DNA of 19,920 nucleotides from Terriglobia bacterium (GTDB lineage Bacteria; Acidobacteriota; Terriglobia; UBA7540). Below the pieces are notes generated by a model. That model had not been told where the DNA came from. It ran no database searches and was given only the letters and a program-made list of their open reading frames with translations. Positions 6,484 through 13,767 of this stretch are shown here, piece after piece. The translations under genes were made by a program, and so were the position numbers. Position 1 is the stretch's first letter. Every line of letters begins with the position of its first letter. The DNA is taken from the NCBI GenBank assembly GCA_020072905.1, contig JAIQGB010000057.1, forward strand, positions 1 through 19,920, read 5' to 3'.

Positions 6484-7350
6484 ATGTACGATGAGATCGT
6501 GGCCGTCACGGAGAACCGACCCCTGACCGGCGGCCATTTCTTGCTAAGTGTTCGTTCTCCCCGCCAGGCACCCGCCACACGTCCCGGCCAGTTCGCCATG
6601 ATCCGGATTCTGGGCCGCGCAGACGTTCTGCTGCGTCGCCCGATGAGCATCTATGACGTGAAGCCCGCGAACTCGCCCGGTCGGAAGAAGGGCGCGGCCA
6701 AAGCGCCGGAAGTCATGGAATTCCTCTACAAGGTCGTCGGGCGTGGCACGCAGTTGATGGCCGACCTCAAAGCGGGTGAACGCGTGGGCCTGCTCGCGCC
6801 GCTCGGGCACGGCTTTTTCGCGGAGGAATACCTGACCCAAGCGGAGGCCGCGGATGAGATTCTGCACGTCGCAGGGGGCATCGGCATCGCCGCGCTGCTT
6901 CTGCCCGCGCGCGAGTTGGCTCGGCAGGGGTTCCGCCAGCGGCTCTTCTTCGGAGGCAGAACCAAGGCCGACCTGGTGGGAGTCGAGGACTTCAAGCCGC
7001 TCGTAAGCAGAAGCGTGCTCGCCACCGAGGACGGCTCACGCGGCCATCAGGGTTTTGTGACCAAGCCGCTCGAAGACTACTTGGCGCGGTGTCGCAAGAA
7101 GAGATTCCTGCTCGTGGTTTGCGGCCCCTGGGCGATGCTGGAAGCCTCTGTAAGACTCGCGCGGCGGTACGGCCATCCCTGCCTGGTCTCAATGGAAAAC
7201 CGCATGGGCTGCGGCCTGGGCGTTTGCCTCGGCTGCTCGATCCGCGTGGAAGGGACGGGACACGGAAGCTATCAACGGGTTTGCACGGAAGGGCCGGTCT
7301 TCTGGGCGGAGAAGGTCGTTTGGGAACGGGAGAGCATCCCGAAAACGTAA
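6484..7350 (+). CDS. pyrK: Dihydroorotate dehydrogenase electron transfer subunit
   Basis: PyrK passes electrons from the class 1B dihydroorotate dehydrogenase (PyrD, FMN) through FAD and a [2Fe-2S] cluster to NAD+ in pyrimidine synthesis. The 288-residue protein shows the FAD-binding motif LLRRPMSIYDV, a nucleotide-binding segment HVAGGIGIAALL, and the cluster ligands C243-x4-C248-x2-C251-x15-C267 in NRMGCGLGVCLGCSIRV and QRVCTEG. A lysine-rich insert near residues 60-80 (NSPGRKKGAAKAPE) is longer than in many relatives. ATG 6484 is the first good start; there is no strong Shine-Dalgarno. pyrD follows on the same strand about 70 bp later, as expected for a two-subunit enzyme. Confidence 0.95.
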   Translation: MYDEIVAVTENRPLTGGHFLLSVRSPRQAPATRPGQFAMIRILGRADVLLRRPMSIYDVKPANSPGRKKGAAKAPEVMEFLYKVVGRGTQLMADLKAGERVGLLAPLGHGFFAEEYLTQAEAADEILHVAGGIGIAALLLPARELARQGFRQRLFFGGRTKADLVGVEDFKPLVSRSVLATEDGSRGHQGFVTKPLEDYLARCRKKRFLLVVCGPWAMLEASVRLARRYGHPCLVSMENRMGCGLGVCLGCSIRVEGTGHGSYQRVCTEGPVFWAEKVVWERESIPKT

Positions 7351-7352
7351 AA

Positions 7353-7394
7353 GCAGAAGGCAAAGGGCAAAAGGCAAAAATCAAAGGTAAGAGC
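7353..7394 (+). repeat. Degenerate 7-bp tandem repeat array (pyrK-pyrD gap)
   Basis: Six consecutive 7-base units read GCAGAAG, GCAAAGG, GCAAAAG, GCAAAAA, TCAAAGG and TAAGAGC. The array fills most of the spacer between pyrK and pyrD. Confidence 0.65.
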
Positions 7395-7418
7395 GTGCCA
7401 CCGCCCAGGGAAGTTTCG

Positions 7419-8441
7419 GTGAGTGTGAAGGCAAATTCCAAACCGCGACGGTCGAAGGAAAGCAAAGGCAACGGGCGCCCCGGACGCGAGGAGGAATTTG
7501 TTCCGAAGATCGACGTCACCATCGCTGGCATTCATTTCCAGAACCCCGTGATGACCGCGAGCGGAACGTTCGGTTATGGGCAGGAATTCGCCCATCTCAT
7601 CGACCTGAACCAGTTGGGCGGAATCTGTGTGAAGGGCATCTCCGCCGAACCCATGGCGGGTAATGCACCGCCGCGCATCTACGAGACTGAGTCGGGGATG
7701 CTGAACGCCATCGGCCTCCAGAACGTTGGAGCGAGGAAATTCCTGGAGGAGAAACTTCCCTTCCTGCGTACCCTGCGCGCGCGCTGCCTGGTGAACGTTT
7801 TCGGCTACTCGACTGAAGACTACGTGAGCTGCATCGAGATCCTGAACGAAGGCGAAGGGATCGACGGCTACGAGCTGAACATCTCTTGTCCCAACACGCG
7901 CTGCGGCGGAATGGTCTACGGCAACGACCCGAAACTGACCGAGGAAGTCGTAGCGGCTGCGAAGAAGGCAGCGCGATTTCCGGTCATCGTCAAGCTCTCT
8001 CCGAACGTCACCGACATCACGGCGACCGCTCGGGCCGCCGAAGCCGCGGGAGCGGACGCGCTGTCGCTGGTCAACACCTTCGTGGGTATGGCGATTGATG
8101 TCGAATCGCGCACGCCGCGCGTGTCCAATATCACGGCCGGGCTTTCGGGCCCGGCCATCAAACCCGTGGCGGTACGGATGGTCTACCAGACGTATCACGC
8201 CGTGAAGATTCCCCTCATCGGCATCGGCGGCATCGCGAGTGCCCAGGACGCGCTGGAATTCATCATCGCCGGCGCCCAGGCCGTGCAGGTGGGGACGGCG
8301 AACTTCTACGCCCCCGAAACCTCGCTGTGCATCGCGGAGGGCATCCGCGAATACTGCCAGCGAAACCGAGTGCACCTCGCCGGGCTCGTCGGGAGCCTAA
8401 AAGTCCCCGGAAACCTGGCTCGCGAGGCCGCGGGACACTGA
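7419..8441 (+). CDS. pyrD: Dihydroorotate dehydrogenase, class 1B catalytic subunit
   Basis: PyrD oxidises dihydroorotate to orotate in the fourth step of UMP synthesis; the partner is PyrK encoded just upstream. Motifs: NPVMTASGTFGYGQEF near the N-terminus, NAIGLQNVG, the active-site loop ELNISCPN with the Cys that marks class 1B (about residue 157), VIVKLSPNVTD, and the FMN phosphate site IGIGGIASAQDALEFIIAGA. The family normally starts close to KIDVTIAGI, yet no start codon exists there. The nearest are GTG 7419 (AGGGAAG five bases upstream, chosen) and GTG 7425; 7395 is also possible. This gives about 340 residues, with a basic extension of some 28 residues (KANSKPRRSKESKG...) in front of the usual core. 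Confidence 0.92.
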   Translation: MSVKANSKPRRSKESKGNGRPGREEEFVPKIDVTIAGIHFQNPVMTASGTFGYGQEFAHLIDLNQLGGICVKGISAEPMAGNAPPRIYETESGMLNAIGLQNVGARKFLEEKLPFLRTLRARCLVNVFGYSTEDYVSCIEILNEGEGIDGYELNISCPNTRCGGMVYGNDPKLTEEVVAAAKKAARFPVIVKLSPNVTDITATARAAEAAGADALSLVNTFVGMAIDVESRTPRVSNITAGLSGPAIKPVAVRMVYQTYHAVKIPLIGIGGIASAQDALEFIIAGAQAVQVGTANFYAPETSLCIAEGIREYCQRNRVHLAGLVGSLKVPGNLAREAAGH

Positions 8442-8755
8442 CCGCTCGCACCTTCGATCCTTGAAACCTATCCGACGTCAAATCGTCTATACCAAGGGGC
8501 AAAACTGGTTTGGCAGCCTGCTTGCCCTTCGTTCCTTGGAGGCAATCCGGCTCCCGCATGAATCCAAGGGTTTGCGAGGAGCCCGAGAGAATGACTGCTA
8601 TGCAAGGGCACCATTACTGGCGGTTTTTGTGGACAGTGGCGGCTGGCGAACGCGGCCCCTGTGATCGGCATCAAATGGGTGAGGAACGCGGTGCCCGTCC
8701 AGTCTCTAACCCGCAGGATTTGCGGAAGTTAACGCCGAGCGGCGGAGCTTTGAGA
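8442..8755. other. Non-coding gap after pyrD
   Basis: This is a stretch of more than 300 bases before the next gene. Small open frames exist on both strands, but they show no family motif, no ribosome site and Arg/Pro-rich shadow composition. A loose hairpin (AAGGGGCAA near 8494 against TTGCCCTT near 8522) could end the pyrKD transcript but has no T run. No tRNA-like fold was seen. Confidence 0.5.
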
Positions 8756-8785
8756 TTGACACTGAGAAGACATACTTGCTAAACT
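8756..8785 (+). promoter_or_regulatory. Putative sigma70-like promoter of the envelope-trafficking cluster
   Basis: TTGACA (8756-8761) is a perfect -35. TAAACT (8780-8785) is a moderate -10 at 18-bp spacing. Transcription would begin near 8792. If so, the TTG start at 8800 would have a very short leader, and the GAGG at 8786-8789 would be upstream of the transcript. Confidence 0.5.
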
Positions 8786-8799
8786 GAGGTATTACGGAT

Positions 8800-9711
8800 T
8801 TGCGAAGCAACTGTTTCTTAAAATACGCAACTCAATGGGCTTCAATGGCCCTGGCAGGAGCATTCTTACTGGCTCCCGGTTGCGCGGTTAGACGAACGAC
8901 GCGACTCTCGACTTCCCAGCTACCCCCTCCGCCGAAAGAGGCTTCGGCTGCCGAACTGATTGCCAAGGTCAACGCCCAGAGCGAGGCCGTACGGACGCTT
9001 GTGGCCACCGTGGAGCTTGAGCCGACGGCAGGGTCGGTCTATTCCGGGGTCATCAAGGAATACCAGGATGTCAGGGGCTTTATCCTGCTCGAGAAGCCCG
9101 CCATGATTCGCATGATTGGCCAGGCGCCGGTGGTAAGGACCAATATCTTCGACATGGTTTCCGACGGACAGCAATTCAAGCTCTATATTCCCACCAAGCA
9201 GAAGTTCATTGTGGGGAAAAACGATTTCCGGCGCCCGGCGAAGAACTCGCTCGAGAACCTCCGCCCGCAACACATCCTCTATGCGCTCTTGCTTCCGCGC
9301 ATCGACCCCGCCGAAGAGAAGTATTATGTGGAGGAGGCTGAAGAGGGCGTGCGACGATATTACGTGGTGAGCGTCTTCGAGGTGGGCGACGGGGCCGAAC
9401 TCCAGCTCAACCGCAAAGTCTGGTTCGACCGGGCGACGCTCGAAGTTTCGCGCTTGCAGCTCTACGGCCTTGGGGGTTCCCACATCGAGGACGTTCAGTA
9501 CAACGGCTACCAGAATTTCCAGGGTGTCAGTTTTCCGACGCGCATCGAGATCGTCCGGCCCATCGAGGACTACCGCTTGGCCATCACCATTCAGAAAGCG
9601 ACGTTCAATCAGCCCATCAGTCCGGAGAAATTTGAATTGAAGAAACCCGAAGGCGCTCAACTCGTGGAGCTCGGCGCGCAGAAGCAGCCGGAGGAGCCGC
9701 ATGGTCAATAG
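8800..9711 (+). CDS. Putative lipoprotein with LolA/LolB-like fold (DUF4292-like)
   Basis: This 303-residue protein starts at TTG 8800, chosen because the first residues (RSNCFLK) give the positive charge a signal peptide needs; ATG 8845 would leave an uncharged leader. The hydrophobic stretch ALAGAFLLAPGC suggests a lipoprotein signal with Cys28 as the lipidated residue, though the -3 Ala and -2 Pro are not ideal. The rest is beta-rich with the look of the LolA/LolB superfamily: ELIAKVNAQSEAVRTLVATV, FILLEKPAMIRMIGQAP, DMVSDGQQFKLYIPTKQKF, VWFDRATLEVSRLQLYG and SFPTRIEIVRP. It probably sits on the periplasmic face of a membrane and may bind lipids or acyl chains. Its last 11 bases overlap the permease gene, so the two are co-translated. 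Confidence 0.75.
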   Translation: MRSNCFLKYATQWASMALAGAFLLAPGCAVRRTTRLSTSQLPPPPKEASAAELIAKVNAQSEAVRTLVATVELEPTAGSVYSGVIKEYQDVRGFILLEKPAMIRMIGQAPVVRTNIFDMVSDGQQFKLYIPTKQKFIVGKNDFRRPAKNSLENLRPQHILYALLLPRIDPAEEKYYVEEAEEGVRRYYVVSVFEVGDGAELQLNRKVWFDRATLEVSRLQLYGLGGSHIEDVQYNGYQNFQGVSFPTRIEIVRPIEDYRLAITIQKATFNQPISPEKFELKKPEGAQLVELGAQKQPEEPHGQ

Positions 9712-10801
9712 GATGGTCCTCCAGAACATCATGCACCGGCCGGTGCGCACCGCGGTGAGCATTCTCGCCGTCGCCATCGAGGTCGGCATGGTGATGCTGG
9801 TGGTGGGGTTGACCACGGGCCTGCTCAATGAGAGCGCCAAGCGGGTCGAAGGCGTGGGCGCGGATGTCCTGGTCCAGCCCCCCGGGGCTTCGTTCTTCTT
9901 CGGACTCACGCAGGCTCCCATGCCGATTAAGATTGCCGACCGGCTGGCGGAGATCCCGCGCGTCGGCGGAGTCGCCCCGGCGCTTTTCCAGTTCAATTCC
10001 ACGGGCGGGCTCAACTTGATTTACGGCATCGACATGGAGAGCTTCAACCGGGTCACGGGAGGCTTCGTCTACCATTCAGGAGGTCCGTTCGAGCAGCCCT
10101 ACGACATCCTGGTGGACGACTGGTATGCGAAAGCCAACCACGTCAAAGTGGGTCAGAACCTGAGTTTTCTGAATCACAGTTTTCGCGTCGCCGGCATCGT
10201 CGAACACGGCAAGGGCGCGAGGCTCTTCATTCCTCTCAAGACCGCTCAGGAGATGTCCGGAGCTCTCGATAAGGCGTCGATCTTTTTTGTCAAGTGCACG
10301 GATCCGGGCTACACCGACCAGGTCATCACCTCGATTCACCAGTTGCTGCCCCGCTACCAAATCCTTTCGGTTAAAGAGTACATGTCGCTGATGTCCTCCA
10401 ACAACTTGCCGGCGATGCGGGCTTTTCTGACCGTCATGATCCTGGTAGCCGTTGTGATCGGGTTCCTGGTGATTTTCTTGTCGATGTACACAACGATTAC
10501 CGAGCGGACGCGGGAGATCGGCATTTTGAAGTCGCTTGGCGCGTCGAAAACGTATATCATTGAAGCCATCTTGCGGGAAGCCGGCCTTCTCGCCGTGATT
10601 GGAGTCCTGGCCGGGATTGCAGGCACATGGTTCGCGCGGAAGGTGATCCTGGCGTCGTTCCCGACTTTGTCCATCGATCTGACGATCGAATGGGCGGGAC
10701 GGGCGGCCCTGCTGGCCATGGTCGGCAGCTTGATTGGGGCGTTTTATCCGGCTCTGCGGGCCGCGCAACTCGATCCCGTGGATGCGCTGTCGTATGAATG
10801 A
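9701..10801 (+). CDS. ABC transporter permease, FtsX/MacB/LolE type
   Basis: This 366-residue inner-membrane protein has the four-span FtsX-like layout. One TM is near residues 16-40 (TAVSILAVAIEVGMVMLVVG), followed by a large periplasmic MacB_PCD-type domain (about 45-235). Three TMs close the C-terminus (about 240-265, 290-315, 335-352). TERTREIGILKSLGASKTYI is the conserved cytoplasmic coupling segment of MacB/LolC/LolE proteins, and PALRAAQLDPVDALSYE is the typical FtsX-family end. ATG 9701 follows GGAGGAG by four bases. It overlaps the lipoprotein gene and pairs with the ATPase encoded 105 bp downstream. Such mechanotransmission ABC systems drive periplasmic events (lipoprotein release, efflux, peptidoglycan cleavage); the LolA-like neighbours favour lipoprotein or lipid release. 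Confidence 0.9.
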   Translation: MVNRMVLQNIMHRPVRTAVSILAVAIEVGMVMLVVGLTTGLLNESAKRVEGVGADVLVQPPGASFFFGLTQAPMPIKIADRLAEIPRVGGVAPALFQFNSTGGLNLIYGIDMESFNRVTGGFVYHSGGPFEQPYDILVDDWYAKANHVKVGQNLSFLNHSFRVAGIVEHGKGARLFIPLKTAQEMSGALDKASIFFVKCTDPGYTDQVITSIHQLLPRYQILSVKEYMSLMSSNNLPAMRAFLTVMILVAVVIGFLVIFLSMYTTITERTREIGILKSLGASKTYIIEAILREAGLLAVIGVLAGIAGTWFARKVILASFPTLSIDLTIEWAGRAALLAMVGSLIGAFYPALRAAQLDPVDALSYE

Positions 10802-10806
10802 GCAAA

Positions 10807-10841
10807 GGAGTCAGGAGTCAGAAGACAGGAGTCAGAAGCAA
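10807..10841 (+). repeat. Degenerate 7-bp tandem repeat array A (permease-ATPase gap)
   Basis: Five 7-base units read GGAGTCA, GGAGTCA, GAAGACA, GGAGTCA and GAAGCAA, beginning six bases after the permease stop. Confidence 0.7.
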
Positions 10842-10870
10842 CACAGCGAACAGCATTGAACGGCTGCACG

Positions 10871-10901
10871 CTGACAACTGATGACTGAGAACTGACAACT
10901 G
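10871..10901 (+). repeat. Degenerate 7-bp tandem repeat array B (before the ATPase gene)
   Basis: Units CTGACAA, CTGATGA, CTGAGAA, CTGACAA and a partial CTG run in a row and end five bases before the ATPase start. The array occupies the place where a ribosome site would be, and none is seen. Confidence 0.7.
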
Positions 10902-10906
10902 CTCTC

Positions 10907-11578
10907 ATGGAACCCATCATCGCCACGCAAGATCTGAAGAAAGTCTTCCGCCTCGGCAAGGTGCAGGTGCCGGCGCTGCGGGGTGTGGACTTGATCGTTC
11001 AGGAGGGCGAATTCCTGGCGGTAGTAGGGCCTTCGGGTTGTGGAAAATCTACGCTGCTCCACATCCTGGGCGGGCTGACAAATCCGACGTCCGGTCACGT
11101 GCTCGTGGATGGCAACGATTTCATCACCATGAATGATGCCGACCGCACGCGGTTCCGGAGGCACAAGATCGGGTTTGTCTTCCAGCGCTTCAACCTGCTG
11201 CCCACGCTCACGGCGCGGCAGAATATCGCCATCGCGCAGCACATCCAGGGCAACGGCTTCAACCCGCATCGTTTCGACGCGGTGGCGGATATGCTCGGCA
11301 TTCGTGAGAAACTGAACCACAAGCCCTTCGCGATGTCGGGAGGCGAGCAGCAGCGGGTGGCCATCGCGCGCGCGGTGATCTGCGAGCCCAAGATCCTGCT
11401 CGCCGATGAGCCGACGGGCAACCTGGACACGGAGAATTCCCAGATCGTCCTGAACATGTTGCGGGCGCTCAACCGCTCCTTCCGGCAGACCATTCTCATG
11501 ATCACGCACAATCCCGAAGCCGCGGCCGTGGCCGACCGCGTGGTCCGCATGCGGGACGGCCGGGTTGTTTCCGATTGA
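10907..11578 (+). CDS. ABC transporter ATP-binding protein, LolD/MacB/FtsE type
   Basis: This 223-residue cytoplasmic ATPase powers the FtsX-like permease encoded upstream. All ABC motifs are intact: Walker A GPSGCGKST (residues 41-49), the Q-loop in IGFVFQRFNLLPTLTA, the signature MSGGEQQRVAIARA (from 143), Walker B ILLADEPTGNLDTENS (Asp167, Glu168), and the H-loop in ILMITHNPEAA. The IGFVFQRFNLLP and DEPTGNLD wording is typical of the MacB/LolD branch. ATG 10907 has no Shine-Dalgarno; a 7-bp repeat array lies directly in front. Translation may depend on the upstream permease gene or on an unstructured AT-richer leader. Confidence 0.95.
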   Translation: MEPIIATQDLKKVFRLGKVQVPALRGVDLIVQEGEFLAVVGPSGCGKSTLLHILGGLTNPTSGHVLVDGNDFITMNDADRTRFRRHKIGFVFQRFNLLPTLTARQNIAIAQHIQGNGFNPHRFDAVADMLGIREKLNHKPFAMSGGEQQRVAIARAVICEPKILLADEPTGNLDTENSQIVLNMLRALNRSFRQTILMITHNPEAAAVADRVVRMRDGRVVSD

Positions 11579-11619
11579 TTCTCTCCGCGTTTCCCGATAT
11601 TTTCTCAGGACGGAGCCTC

Positions 11620-12084
11620 ATGGCCGAAAGCACTCCACTCCGCGACCACGCCTTGCCCGCCACCCGTGCCCACGAAGGAGAGAAATCCCTTAGAGGCGTG
11701 AGGGAGAAGCTCAAGCTGTCTTTTGTCCGCACGGTGTTCTGGTCCTACGAACGCGGCACCTGGCAATACGACCTGATCGTGCTGGCCATCCTGGCCTTCA
11801 TTTTCCTCACTCCGCGCGCCTGGTTTCGGGACCGCCCCACCTTGCAACTGACCGACCTTCGGCACATCCAGGGAGTGGTTGAGGTGAGCCAGGGCAAAGA
11901 AGGCCGTAGCTACCTTTTGGACGCGCGATTGGTCGAGTCACTGGCGCCGCAGAAGGCCGAGGATGCCATCCGTGAAATCCTCCGCGCCCGCATCCAGAAG
12001 CCTTTCACGATCAAATCCCTCGACACGATCCGCGACCGGAACAACGTGGTGTTAGGATACACGGTCGTGATCGTCGTGCGGTGA
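11620..12084 (+). CDS. Single-span membrane protein of unknown function
   Basis: This 154-residue protein starts at ATG 11620, seven bases after GGACGGAG; the frame is open back to 11575, but that part lacks a ribosome site. It has a basic cytoplasmic N-terminus (about 1-48, EKSLRGVREKLKLSFVRTVF), one membrane span (about 50-64, YDLIVLAILAFIFLT), then an external mixed alpha/beta domain of about 85 residues (LRHIQGVVEVSQGKEGRSYL, EDAIREILRARIQKPFTI, NNVVLGYTVVIVVR). I recognise no named family. It lies 41 bp after the ATPase gene and 40 bp before the LolA-like gene, so it is probably part of the same module, facing the periplasm. Confidence 0.75.
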   Translation: MAESTPLRDHALPATRAHEGEKSLRGVREKLKLSFVRTVFWSYERGTWQYDLIVLAILAFIFLTPRAWFRDRPTLQLTDLRHIQGVVEVSQGKEGRSYLLDARLVESLAPQKAEDAIREILRARIQKPFTIKSLDTIRDRNNVVLGYTVVIVVR

Positions 12085-12124
12085 GGTCACGCTCCCGGCG
12101 ACAAACGGGAGGCGGGGTGGAGAA

Positions 12125-12862
12125 ATGCGGGCTGAAGTAGAGAAGCCATTGAACCGAGCCTTCCGCTGCCGGCTTGCTGTGATCCTGACCCTCGGGGTAG
12201 CGGCTCTGCCCTGGGGAGCGGGCCTCGCGCTCCCGCGCAAAGGCAAACTTCCCCCACCCTTGACCGAAATCCTCTCTCACATGAACGAGTCCGCCAAGCG
12301 ACTCAAGACCATCTCCGCCAGCCTCGAATACACCAAGGTCACGGTGCTCGTGGACGACAAATCCACGGAGAGCGGACAACTCCTCTTCCGCAAGGGCAAG
12401 AGCGCCGACATCCTGATTGATATCCAGAAGCCCGACGCCAAAACCATCCTCTTCCGCAAGAACCGCGCGGAGATCTTCAATCCCCGCATTAATCAGATCC
12501 AGGAATACGACCTGGAGGAAAAAAGCAACCTTGTCGAGCAGTTCTTCCTGTTAGGTTTCGGCACCGACACTGACCGGCTGAAGAAAGAATATGAGCTGAA
12601 GTTCTTGAAGGAAGAAAATCTCGACGGCGATACGACCGTGGTGCTCGAGTTGACCCCGCGCTCAGAAGAGACCTTGGCGCAAATCTCCACGATCACCCTC
12701 TGGGTCAGCGAAGAGTCCTGGCTCCCCGTGCAGCAGAAGTTCTTGCAGCCGGGCGGCGACTACTTTATCGCCCGCTACACCAACGTCAAAGTCAACCGCG
12801 CCCTTCCCTCTTCCGCTTTCCAGATTTCCGCCAAAGACGCCAAGCGCGTGAAGATGAATTAG
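12125..12862 (+). CDS. Periplasmic LolA-like (outer membrane lipoprotein carrier) protein
   Basis: This 245-residue protein starts at ATG 12125 with GGTGGAG four bases upstream. The N-terminus is a signal peptide (basic start, hydrophobic RLAVILTLGVAALPWGAGLA, likely cut near residue 36, with no lipobox). The mature part fits the LolA fold: LTEILSHMNESAKRLKTISA, a strand-rich middle with ESGQLLFRKGKSADILIDIQ, DAKTILFRKNRAEIFNPRIN, then TVVLELTPRSEE, ITLWVSEESWLPVQQKF and FIARYTNVKVNRALP. LolA carries lipoproteins across the periplasm after release by a LolCDE transporter; here an FtsX permease and ATPase precede it in the same cluster. The cargo is unknown. No clear terminator follows. Confidence 0.82.
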   Translation: MRAEVEKPLNRAFRCRLAVILTLGVAALPWGAGLALPRKGKLPPPLTEILSHMNESAKRLKTISASLEYTKVTVLVDDKSTESGQLLFRKGKSADILIDIQKPDAKTILFRKNRAEIFNPRINQIQEYDLEEKSNLVEQFFLLGFGTDTDRLKKEYELKFLKEENLDGDTTVVLELTPRSEETLAQISTITLWVSEESWLPVQQKFLQPGGDYFIARYTNVKVNRALPSSAFQISAKDAKRVKMN

Positions 12863-12997
12863 GCTCGCCGGCTGGGGAGACCGTCCCTGAGCTGACTCCG
12901 ACGGCGACGGTGATTCACGAGATTGACGAGTGGATCCCAGAGGAAGCGGCCTCCAATCCCTCGCTGGTCGGGAAGCGGGGGACTTTCATTATCGTTG
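12863..12997. other. Spacer between the LolA-like gene and the next promoter
   Basis: Together with the promoter and leader below it makes a gap of about 350 bases. No coding signal, RNA fold or repeat was recognised in this first part. Confidence 0.4.
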
Positions 12998-13026
12998 TTG
13001 AATTTCTGCCTCTTCCGCTCTAGAAT
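12998..13026 (+). promoter_or_regulatory. Putative sigma70-like promoter with a long leader
   Basis: TTGAAT (12998-13003) and TAGAAT (13021-13026) are spaced by exactly 17 bp. Transcription from about 13033 gives a leader of some 184 nt before ATG 13217. The leader includes a GC hairpin, CGGGCG (13070-13075) with CGCCCG (13080-13085) around GGAC. A second TTGACA at 13041 lacks a good -10. Confidence 0.55.
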
Positions 13027-13216
13027 ATGGGTGTTCGGGCTTGACACTTTCAGGCTGATCATTAGGAAGCGGGCGGGACCGCCCGACGTGCTGCGGGTCC
13101 TTGACCTGAGTAGCGCCAGGGACGGCACGTGGGGAGGACTGGTCTCGAACCAAGGGGCGAAATTCCGAATCTTGAAGGACGAAAACCAATTCGAAACCCA
13201 TGAAGGAGGATGTCCG

Positions 13217-13534
13217 ATGTACAAGAAACTCGTAATGGTTGCAGTCACGCTCTTGGCATTTGGCTGTCTGGCGTTTGCAGCGGGCAAAACGTGGACGGGC
13301 ACGGTCAGCGACAGCCACTGCGGCGCCAAGCACGCCGAGGCCAGTGACGCCGCGGCCGCTTGCGTGGCCAAGTGCGTCCAGGGCGGAGCAAAGTACGTTC
13401 TGGTGTCGGGCGGCACGGTCTACCAACTCGACGCCCAGGACAAGTTCGCTGATTTCGCCGGAAAGTCGGTGAAGGTTACAGGAACAGTGAAGGACGGTGC
13501 CATCACCGTCGAATCCGTTGAAGCAGCGATGTGA
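13217..13534 (+). CDS. Small secreted protein with CGxKH motif (copy 1)
   Basis: This 105-residue protein starts at ATG 13217 after a strong AAGGAGG (13203-13209). A signal peptide (MYKKLVMVAVTLLAFGCLAF, cut near residue 22) sends it to the periplasm or outside. The mature part has GTVSDSHCGAKHAEA, then AACVAKCVQGGAKYVLVSGG and YQLDAQDKFADFAGKSVKVT, ending in GAITVESVEAAM. Three Cys, one His and the small beta-rich end suggest a compact domain that may bind metal or form disulfides; this is inference. It resembles small Acidobacteria-type secreted proteins (DUF5818-like), but I am not certain of the family name. A close paralogue follows at 13768, and a terminator lies between the two, so they are separately transcribed or partly uncoupled. 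Confidence 0.8.
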   Translation: MYKKLVMVAVTLLAFGCLAFAAGKTWTGTVSDSHCGAKHAEASDAAAACVAKCVQGGAKYVLVSGGTVYQLDAQDKFADFAGKSVKVTGTVKDGAITVESVEAAM

Positions 13535-13582
13535 AGGACTCCACCTAAACCGGCTACTGGCCGGGATTCCTGATCGTTGAAG

Positions 13583-13616
13583 AAGGCCGGCCGCCACGGC
13601 GACCGGCCTTTTCCGT
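13583..13616 (+). terminator. Rho-independent terminator after copy 1
   Basis: AAGGCCGG (13583-13590) pairs perfectly with CCGGCCTT (13603-13610) across a 12-base loop, followed by a T-rich tail (TTTTCCGTTT counting the last stem bases). Confidence 0.75.
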
Positions 13617-13767
13617 TTCGCTCGCCTTTGCCCAGATCGCCAGAATCCGATGGCCTCGGCACTCATCGAATGCTTTGGTGTGGGAGGATTCTCGAAACTC
13701 CTGCCTCCATCGAGAGGGCGTTCCTCGACAGGAGGCACAGCCGATTCCATTCTTCAGGAGGTTTGAA

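Noticed and set aside
7272..8375. Minus-strand frame of 367 codons opposite pyrD
   Set aside because: Shadow of pyrD; no motif of any known family.
8461..8782. Short open frames in the gap after pyrD
   Set aside because: No ribosome site, no conserved motif, biased composition; treated as non-coding.
8920..10014. Minus-strand frame of 364 codons opposite the lipoprotein and permease genes
   Set aside because: It spans two real genes in antisense and reads as Arg/Leu-rich shadow sequence.
7353..10901. CRISPR array
   Set aside because: The repeats are 7-base units without spacers and there are no cas genes.
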